Positions 57,862 to 64,000 of a stretch of 64,000 nt of DNA are shown here, one piece after another (the first letter of the stretch is position 1; every line of letters begins with the position of its first letter). The notes below the pieces were generated by a model. It was not told where the DNA came from. It saw nothing but the letters and a program-made list of their open reading frames with translations, and did not search any database. The position numbers and the translations under genes were made by a program. Source of the DNA: Bradyrhizobium sp. C9 (GTDB taxonomy: Bacteria > Pseudomonadota > Alphaproteobacteria > Rhizobiales > Xanthobacteraceae); the NCBI RefSeq assembly GCF_002532045.1, contig NZ_NWTG01000014.1, positions 1 through 64,000 on the forward strand. Reading direction: 5' to 3'.

Positions 57862-60800
57862 GATGCCGGGCGCGCGCAAGCAGTTCACTCAGCTGATATC
57901 GCGGATAGCGCAACCCATCCGCGTTCACCACTTGCGCCAGCACCAGCGTCGAGCGGCATTCGGCGAGCCGCCCCCGCCGCTCCCTCGCGAGCGCGATCCC
58001 CTGTTCGGCGACGCCGAAGGCCGCGGCCAGGCTGTTGCTCCTCAGGTGAATTTCGGCAAGGAATGCCAGCATGTCGCTTTCATATTCGAGGCCGGTGAAA
58101 GCCTCTCGCGCCAGCCGGATCGCCGATTCAAGCTTTTGGATCGCCGCAACGTGGTCGCCCGCCAGCGACAGCGCCAGTCCGCGGCAGACGCTCGCATACA
58201 CCGCAACATAGGGGGTATTGTTTCTCCTGGCGATCTCGTCGATACGCAGGCTGTGAAGATCGGCGAGCCTTTCGTCCTGCGTGAGCCAGGCCAGTTCGAC
58301 TCCGGCGTGATGCGGAATGAACAGGACCGCCGGATCGGGGTGACCGCTCTCGCTGGCGACCAGTTTGGCGATGTTCTCCCGCGCAAGATCGAAACTGCCC
58401 GTCCGCACCAGCAGTCGCGCGTGCAGGCCCGCAACCCATCGTTCCACATTGAAGCCGAGCTGGGCTTCGTGGGACCGCTCGATGCTCGCAACCTGCCTGA
58501 GCGCGGTCTCGCCTGCCGTGAGCGCTTCGCGAAGCTTGCCGGCATAGCCATAGGCCTGACACAGAAACACCTGCAGGATGGTCCCGATGCTCGGATCCTC
58601 GCAAACCTCGATCGCGTGCAGCACTTGCCCGACGTATTCGTCCGCCGAGCCGGTGCAGGCCATGACGCGGCCATAGCCGGCGAGGATCAGAACTTCCGAA
58701 ACGGAGTCCTTCAATTGCCGTGCCATGTCCAGCGCCTCGGCGTGGAACGGCGCAGCCTCCTCCGCGCTCATGCCCTCGCGCCAGCCGTGGTTCACGATCT
58801 GCCCCGACGCGTGCATGCGCAGCCGGTCGGTCTCGGCCGAACGGGGAAGCGATTGTGCCAGCAACCTGACCTTCAGCCACGCCTTCATCGCCAGGCGCGA
58901 ATTTGTGGTCCCGATCCAGGCCGCGGCGCGCGCGCTGTAGGCGGCCGCCGGCCCAAACTCCTTGGCCGCCTCGAAATGATAAGCGATCGGGCCGGCATAT
59001 TCGCTCAGCTGGTTGTGGTGGAAGCGTTCGAGCGCCCTTGCCACTGCGGCATGCAGCTCGACGCGGCGGGTGCGCAGGAGCATGGCATAGGCAACCTCCT
59101 GGATCAGCGGATGGCGGAAGGCGAAGCGTTCCTGTTCGGTCTCTCCGGGCAAATTCTCGATCAGTTCAACTTCCAGCAAGCGCCCAAGGATGTCGGAGAG
59201 ATTGGGCGCATGGGCCCGCGTGACCTCGGCGAGCACCGGCAGCGGAAACTCCCGGCCGATCGTCGCGCCAACCTGCAGGACCTCCTTGTCTGCCGGCGCG
59301 AGCCGGTCGATGCGCGCGCCGATCACGGTTTGAACCGTCGCCGGCAAGGTCTCGGTCGGCATTTGCCCGAATGCCTCGTAGTGGCCCGGCCGGCCATCGA
59401 GTTCGCCGCTGTCGACCAGCGAACGGATGAGCTCCTCGGCAAAGAACGGATTGCCGCCACTCCGCTCGACGATGCGGTCGCGAAGCGGGGCAGTCGACGG
59501 GTGATCACCGACCAGGTCGCGCGTCAGGGCGGACAGGTCCTCGTCGCGCAGTTCATCGAGCCGCAGCTCCTGAAACCCGGAGCCGGCAGTCCAGGGCGCC
59601 TGATAGGTCGGCCGATAGGTCAGGATGATCAGGGCACGGCTGATATGCGCGATATTCACCAACGCCGAGACGAACTCGATGCTCGCCTCGTCCAGCCAGT
59701 GGATGTCCTCGATGATGATCACCGAGGGCGTCCGCGTGCCGTCGCGCACGAGACTTGCGACCAGATTGACGAGCCGCGCGTGCCTCACCTTCGGGTCCAT
59801 CGCAGGCGCCGGCGCCTGCGCGTCACGAATGCCGAGGAAATCGGCGAGCAACGCGACGTCGTCAATCAGATGCGGGACCGTAGGCTCGATCCGTGCCGCG
59901 ATCTTGGCGCGTGCCGTCTCCGCATCGTCGGTGGAAGCGATCCGGAAGAAGTTGCGGAAGAATTCCAGCAACGGCTGCAAAGGACCGGAATGATCGTAGG
60001 GCGATGCCCGCGCCTCCTGCACCGGCACCAGACGCTCCTTGACGGTCCGGGCAAATTCGAAGCACAGGCGGCTCTTGCCAAGGCCGGGTGGCGCCGAGAT
60101 GCCGATCGCCTTGCCCTCGCCCCGTTCGGCCCCGGCGAAGGCGTCGTGCAGGACGGCCAGCTCGGCGTCGCGGCCGCGATAGGCGCCGACGACGGCATCG
60201 CGGAACGGCGCGCGCGCCGGCTTCATTCCGACCAGCCGGTAGACAGCGACCGGCCGCGGAAACCCCTTGACGTCCTGGTGGCCCAGTGCGCGCCCATCGC
60301 AGGACGCCTGCACGAGCTTGAACGTCGACTCCGTGACGCAGATGTCGCCCGGTTGCGCCATGTGTTCGAGGCGACTTGCAAGGTGCACGGCAGCACCGTA
60401 GACGCCCTGCTCTTTCGTGAACTTGTCCGGGACACCGGCGACGATCTCGCCGGAGTGGATCCCGACCCGCAGCACGATGCCATTGTCGCGCGACGACTGG
60501 ACCATGGCGAGCGCGGCCTGGCAGGCGCGCAATGCATGATCCTCCTGGGCGTGGGGGATGCCGAAGATCACCATCAGCCCATCGCCCATGTTGCGCATGA
60601 TCGTGCCGTGATATTGCTGGACCGCATAGCCCATCCGCTCCAGCGCGGGCGGCAGACGGGCCAACGCAAGCTCGGGGTCGTTGTCGCCGATCAGTTCGGT
60701 TGAGCCGACGATATCGGCGAACATCACGGTGACGACCTTGCGCTCGCCAACCGGCTGGGCCTGGTCAAGACGTTCGCCGCACGCGCCGCAAAAGCGTGCG

Positions 60801-60913
60801 GTCTCGAGATTCGGGTGCTGGCAATTCGGACAGACGGAAGAGAAGCTCAGCCCGCACGACCGGCAGACACCGTCCTCTGCCAAGGTCTCGGATTGACAGG
60901 CCGGGCACAGCAT
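57776..60913 (-). CDS. Zinc-ribbon / class III cyclase-like / AAA ATPase / TPR-like regulator
   Basis: A 1045-residue signalling protein. Two zinc ribbons (C3, C6, C17, C20; C28, C31, C42, C45) precede a class III cyclase-like domain (about 60-190) with metal residues D67 and D111. The usual catalytic Asn is replaced by H177 in VYGAAVHLASRLE, so activity is uncertain. A predicted AAA ATPase follows, Walker A APPGLGKS (274-281), then helical TPR-like repeats to the end. AAGG lies eight bases before ATG 60913. Family members look like signal-dependent regulators; the signal is unknown. Confidence 0.85.
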   Translation of the reverse strand: MLCPACQSETLAEDGVCRSCGLSFSSVCPNCQHPNLETARFCGACGERLDQAQPVGERKVVTVMFADIVGSTELIGDNDPELALARLPPALERMGYAVQQYHGTIMRNMGDGLMVIFGIPHAQEDHALRACQAALAMVQSSRDNGIVLRVGIHSGEIVAGVPDKFTKEQGVYGAAVHLASRLEHMAQPGDICVTESTFKLVQASCDGRALGHQDVKGFPRPVAVYRLVGMKPARAPFRDAVVGAYRGRDAELAVLHDAFAGAERGEGKAIGISAPPGLGKSRLCFEFARTVKERLVPVQEARASPYDHSGPLQPLLEFFRNFFRIASTDDAETARAKIAARIEPTVPHLIDDVALLADFLGIRDAQAPAPAMDPKVRHARLVNLVASLVRDGTRTPSVIIIEDIHWLDEASIEFVSALVNIAHISRALIILTYRPTYQAPWTAGSGFQELRLDELRDEDLSALTRDLVGDHPSTAPLRDRIVERSGGNPFFAEELIRSLVDSGELDGRPGHYEAFGQMPTETLPATVQTVIGARIDRLAPADKEVLQVGATIGREFPLPVLAEVTRAHAPNLSDILGRLLEVELIENLPGETEQERFAFRHPLIQEVAYAMLLRTRRVELHAAVARALERFHHNQLSEYAGPIAYHFEAAKEFGPAAAYSARAAAWIGTTNSRLAMKAWLKVRLLAQSLPRSAETDRLRMHASGQIVNHGWREGMSAEEAAPFHAEALDMARQLKDSVSEVLILAGYGRVMACTGSADEYVGQVLHAIEVCEDPSIGTILQVFLCQAYGYAGKLREALTAGETALRQVASIERSHEAQLGFNVERWVAGLHARLLVRTGSFDLARENIAKLVASESGHPDPAVLFIPHHAGVELAWLTQDERLADLHSLRIDEIARRNNTPYVAVYASVCRGLALSLAGDHVAAIQKLESAIRLAREAFTGLEYESDMLAFLAEIHLRSNSLAAAFGVAEQGIALARERRGRLAECRSTLVLAQVVNADGLRYPRYQLSELLARARHLIEETGARPYESLFPIAQSPAASCGQEA

Positions 60914-61048
60914 GAACACCACCTTCCCGATACACTGTCCGCTTGCGGATTCCGGTGCAGCTTAACAAGACCAGCCCCACCGGGCAATCAAGCCAGAAAC
61001 GGCATAACGCGCCAAGCCCGAGTTTTGAGCGTGCGGGGAAAGGCCGCC

Positions 61049-61795
61049 TCAGGCCCCCAACGCGTGGCTTTCATGGCCGAAATAGGCGCGCTCGAGCCGG
61101 TGCGCGAGGTCGCTCTCGCCGGTCACGGCCTCCAGCGCGACCGTCCCCTGCACCAGCGCGTAGACCCGATCGGCACAGGCCAGCGCCTTCTCCAGCAGCT
61201 GCTCGACCAACAGCACGGAGGTGCCCTGCTCGCGCAGCCGGCCGATGACGTTGAGGACGCGATCGACCAGCACCGGCGACAGTCCCGCGGAGGGCTCGTC
61301 GAGCATCAACAGCCGCGGCCGGCGGACCAGGCCCTGCGCCACCGTCAGCATCTGCTGCTGCCCGCCCGAGAGTGCGCCGCCGCGCTCATGCCGCTTCTCG
61401 GCGATCTCGGGGAAGAATGACAGCGCCTCCTCGATGCGCCCGGCGCGCTCCGCGCGCGGCAGGTCGTAGCCGGCGAGCAGCAGATTGTCGGTGACCGAGA
61501 TCTGCGTGAACACGCGGTGGCCCTCGATGACGTGCACGAGTCCGGCGCGTGCGGCCTCGCGCGGCGTGGCGTTGGTCATGTCGCGACCGCCGAACCGGAC
61601 CTGCCCGGCATTGACGGGCAACAGACCCGACATCGCGCGCAGCAGCGTGGTCTTGCCAGCGCCGTTCGGACCGAGCAATGCGACGACCTCGCCGGCGGCG
61701 ATCGTCATGTCGATGCCGTGCAGCACACGGATCTTGCCGTAGCCGGACTCCAGCGCGCGCACGTCAAGCAGCGGTTCAGCCGCCGAGGTAAGCAC
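61049..61795 (-). CDS. livF: Branched-chain amino acid-type ABC transporter ATPase LivF
   Basis: A 248-residue ATPase. Walker A is GPNGAGKTT, signature LSGGQQQML, Walker B LLMLDEPSAGLSP. The family pairs with LivG. The GTG start (61795) has AAGGAGG six bases before it and overlaps the livMG gene end by 20 bases. The imported molecule could be an amino acid, urea or amide; specificity is not readable. Confidence 0.9.
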   Translation of the reverse strand: MLTSAAEPLLDVRALESGYGKIRVLHGIDMTIAAGEVVALLGPNGAGKTTLLRAMSGLLPVNAGQVRFGGRDMTNATPREAARAGLVHVIEGHRVFTQISVTDNLLLAGYDLPRAERAGRIEEALSFFPEIAEKRHERGGALSGGQQQMLTVAQGLVRRPRLLMLDEPSAGLSPVLVDRVLNVIGRLREQGTSVLLVEQLLEKALACADRVYALVQGTVALEAVTGESDLAHRLERAYFGHESHALGA

Positions 61796-63575
61796 TGACG
61801 ACCTCCTTGTGGACGCGGATCTCCGCCGGCGTTCCCGCCGCCAGGATGCGGCCGAGATTGAGCACGGTGACCTGGTGGCAGATGTCGAAGATCAGGTCGG
61901 CATGATGCTCGACCAGCAGCACACCGGTGCCGCGGCCGCAGACCGCCTTGATCAGGCTGGCGAGCCGCTCGATCTCGTCATTGGAGAGGCCCGCCGCGGG
62001 CTCGTCCAGCAGCAGGAAATCCGGATCGAGCATCAGCGCGCGTGCGATCTCGATGAAGCGCAGCTCGCTGTGCTGAAGGCGGTCGGCGCGGACGTCCGCC
62101 AGCGCCTCGAGGCCGACGATGCCGAGCAGCGCCCGTGCCTTCGCGGCGAGCATCCGCTCGTCCGCGGCATTGCGCGGCAGTGCCAGCATCGCCTCGACGA
62201 AATTGGCCCTGCCCTCGATCGAGCCGCCGATCATGACGTTCTCCAGCACCGAGGCTTCGCCGATCACGCGCGGCGTCTGGAAGGTGCGCGCGATGCCGTT
62301 GGCCGCGCGCCTGACCGGCTGGCCCGCGGGCAACAGCGCGTCGCCGAGCGTCATGGTGCCGGCCTTCGCCGCGTAGTAGCCCGAGATCACGTTCAGCGTG
62401 GTGGTCTTGCCGCTGCCGTTCGGCCCGATCAGGCCGTGGATCTGGCCGGGCGCGACATCGAGGTCGAGGCCATCGATCGCCTTCACATTGCCGAAGCTCA
62501 GCGCGATGCCGCGCAACTGCAGCGGCTTGCCGCCGTCGCGCCGGCGCACGATGTCGGCGAGCGCGGCCGGACGTGGCACGATGGCGCGGTTGCTGGCGAG
62601 CGGACGGCGGTTGCGGAAGTCGAGCAGCGCCGCGATGCCGCCGGGCATCACCAGCACGATCAAGAGCAGCAACACCGCGTAGAGGAAGGTCGACCACGCC
62701 GCGAGCGGCGCGGCGATTTCGGGCAGGATGGTCAGAATGATGGTGCCGAGCATCGGCCCGAGAATCGAACCGCGGCCGCCGATCAGGATCGCGATGAAGA
62801 ACAGCACCGAGAGATCGAAGGTGAAGGCATCGGGCGTGATGTACGTCTGCAAGGTCGCGAACAATCCGCCGGCGATCGCCGCCAGCGCGCCGGCGAACAG
62901 GAAGATCGCGATCAGCATGTTCGGCTTGGAGATGCCGCTCGCTTCGGCGGCGACCTCGGCGTCGCGCACCGCGATCAAGGCGCGGCCGAAGCGGCTGCGC
63001 GCGACGTTGGCGCTCATCCAAGTGGTGAATGCGGCGAACGCGATGCAGAGGCCATAGAAGCCCCATGGCGTGTTGAACGGTGCCGGGAATTCCGGACCGG
63101 AAATGCCGATGCCGCCGCCGGTTACGCTCTGCCAGGCCAGCGCGATCTGGGTCACGATGGTCGCAAAACCGAGTGTCGACATCGCGAAATAGAAGGTGCG
63201 CAGGCGCAAGGCCGGCAGGCCGACGATCACGCCGAAGATCGCGCCGATCAGGCCTGCGATCGGCAAGGCGGCAAACACCGGAATCGCCGGCATCACGTTG
63301 CCGGCGACCAGCACGCTGGTCGTGTAGGCGCCGAGCGTCAGCAGCGCAACATAGCCGATCGCAAGGTGGCCGGCGAAGCCGACCACCAGATTGAGGCCCG
63401 ATACCAACACCCAGTAGATCGCGGCGCGGGTGCCGATCAGCACCCAATAGTCGTTGCTGACGAAGGGCAGCAGCATCGCCAGCACGAGGATGCCGAGGAA
63501 CGGCAAGATGTGCGAGAGCGCCGCCCGCCATGCGCCGCTGTCGGTTCGGGGCGGAGCAGCTGCGACCGAGGTCAT
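61776..63575 (-). CDS. Fused LivM permease and LivG ATPase
   Basis: A 599-residue fusion. Residues 1-320 are LivM with about eight to nine membrane helices. Residues 350-599 are a LivG ATPase: Walker A GPNGSGKT (384-391), Walker B LLLDEP (521-526) and H558. The signature loop reads LQHSE (500-504) rather than LSGGQ, or the LSYG/LPYG form common in LivG. GGAGGG lies 4-5 bases before ATG 63575, which overlaps the livH stop by one base. Confidence 0.88.
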   Translation of the reverse strand: MTSVAAAPPRTDSGAWRAALSHILPFLGILVLAMLLPFVSNDYWVLIGTRAAIYWVLVSGLNLVVGFAGHLAIGYVALLTLGAYTTSVLVAGNVMPAIPVFAALPIAGLIGAIFGVIVGLPALRLRTFYFAMSTLGFATIVTQIALAWQSVTGGGIGISGPEFPAPFNTPWGFYGLCIAFAAFTTWMSANVARSRFGRALIAVRDAEVAAEASGISKPNMLIAIFLFAGALAAIAGGLFATLQTYITPDAFTFDLSVLFFIAILIGGRGSILGPMLGTIILTILPEIAAPLAAWSTFLYAVLLLLIVLVMPGGIAALLDFRNRRPLASNRAIVPRPAALADIVRRRDGGKPLQLRGIALSFGNVKAIDGLDLDVAPGQIHGLIGPNGSGKTTTLNVISGYYAAKAGTMTLGDALLPAGQPVRRAANGIARTFQTPRVIGEASVLENVMIGGSIEGRANFVEAMLALPRNAADERMLAAKARALLGIVGLEALADVRADRLQHSELRFIEIARALMLDPDFLLLDEPAAGLSNDEIERLASLIKAVCGRGTGVLLVEHHADLIFDICHQVTVLNLGRILAAGTPAEIRVHKEVVSAYLGG

Positions 63576-64000
63576 CACACCCTCCGCGCGGTCAAGGCGC
63601 CGAACAAGCCTTGCGGCGCGGCGAGCAGCACCACGATGAACAGCGTGAACACCGCGACCGAGGAGAAGATGCCGCCCACCAGGAAGTTCGCCGCCTGCTG
63701 GAACAGGCCGAGCGCCAGCCCACCGATGATCGCACCCCTGTTGTTGCCGAGCCCGCCGAGCGCCACCGGCACGAAGCCATAGAAATTGAGCAGCGCGCCA
63801 TTGGCGAAGAAGGCGAGCAGCAACTGCCCGCCGGAGAATCCGGCGATGCCGCCGACCACACCGGCAAGCGCGTAGCTTGCGACCCGCAGATTGCGCTCCG
63901 GCAGGCCGAGCGCCCGCGCCGCGAAATTGTCCTCAGCGATGGCGAGGAATGCGCGGCCGACCAGCGTACGCCGATAGAGATATTCAAGGCCGATGATGGT
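63575..64000 (-). CDS. livH: LivH-type permease, partial (5' end beyond the window)
   Basis: The open frame runs from the right edge to TGA at 63575-63577. The visible 141 residues include RTLVGRAFLAIAEDNFAARALGLP and FSGGQLLLAFFANGALLNFYGFVP, typical of LivH. One-base TGATG overlap with the fused LivMG. The start and any LivJ/K receptor lie outside the window. Confidence 0.85.
   Translation of the reverse strand, partial: TIIGLEYLYRRTLVGRAFLAIAEDNFAARALGLPERNLRVASYALAGVVGGIAGFSGGQLLLAFFANGALLNFYGFVPVALGGLGNNRGAIIGGLALGLFQQAANFLVGGIFSSVAVFTLFIVVLLAAPQGLFGALTARRV

Noticed and set aside
57785..60703. A 972-residue open frame on the plus strand
   Set aside because: It is fully antisense to the zinc-ribbon/cyclase/AAA gene, has an Arg/Gln/His-rich composition typical of high-GC shadow frames, and shows no domain.
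61809..63782. A 657-residue plus-strand open frame
   Set aside because: Shadow of the fused livMG and livH genes, with low-complexity composition.

Overview
The window reads as chromosomal DNA of a Bradyrhizobium-like alphaproteobacterium (Rhizobiales). The evidence is high GC with strong G/C third positions, two DUF3551 secreted mini-proteins, a DUF4169 and ribbon-helix-helix pair, a circularly permuted two-piece tmRNA next to an alpha-type SspB, the hflK-hflC-DUF2065-degP cluster, and several intergenic repeats that look like Bradyrhizobium families. It is mostly housekeeping and transport genes. I see no phage, insertion sequence, CRISPR array, rRNA or tRNA. No stretch over 300 bases lacks a feature.

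Layout. 1-6.2 kb: an Fe-S/SCP2 protein, an SDR with a divergent XRE regulator, an orphan nitrate/sulfonate-type ABC pair, and a PanE-like reductase. 6.2-13.2 kb: a 1257-residue calpain-like cysteine protease with seven tandem 107-residue repeats, then small secreted proteins and an HD protein. 13.2-18.7 kb: a glycine-betaine-type ABC importer with fused permease and binding protein, and an operon of NEW3 protein, ABC ATPase and ABC-2 permease. 18.9-25.4 kb: a membrane sulfatase-like protein, a TetR gene with two matching operators, a ferric-reductase-like membrane protein, a LprI-like protein, a membrane nucleotide cyclase and a DUF2336 protein.

25.5-32.5 kb: a same-strand branched-chain amino acid cluster, ilvI - threonine dehydratase - ilvN - methyltransferase - EamA - LysE - ilvC. 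It is preceded by a promoter, a leader peptide rich in Ile/Leu/Val codons and a terminator, which is a classical attenuator. 32.6-40.6 kb: miaA and serB, whose divergent start codons share CATG, then degP, DUF2065, hflC, hflK, and thyA-GNAT-folA with 1-base overlaps. 40.8-45.3 kb: tctC/A/B and a split chromate transporter. 45.4-48 kb: ssrA, sspB and fumC; tmRNA appends a degradation tag and SspB delivers tagged proteins to ClpXP.

48.2-64 kb: DUF4169/RHH/VOC, a large AsmA-like protein, a cytochrome P450/TetR/MFS locus with a perfect 13-base-arm palindrome, a small unknown gene plus methyltransferase, a zinc-ribbon/cyclase/AAA/TPR regulator, and a Liv-type importer (LivF, fused LivM-LivG, partial LivH) running off the right edge.

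The signals most worth following are the calpain-repeat protein, the ilv attenuator, the two TetR operators, the ssrA-sspB neighbourhood, and the non-canonical signature motif in the fused LivMG.
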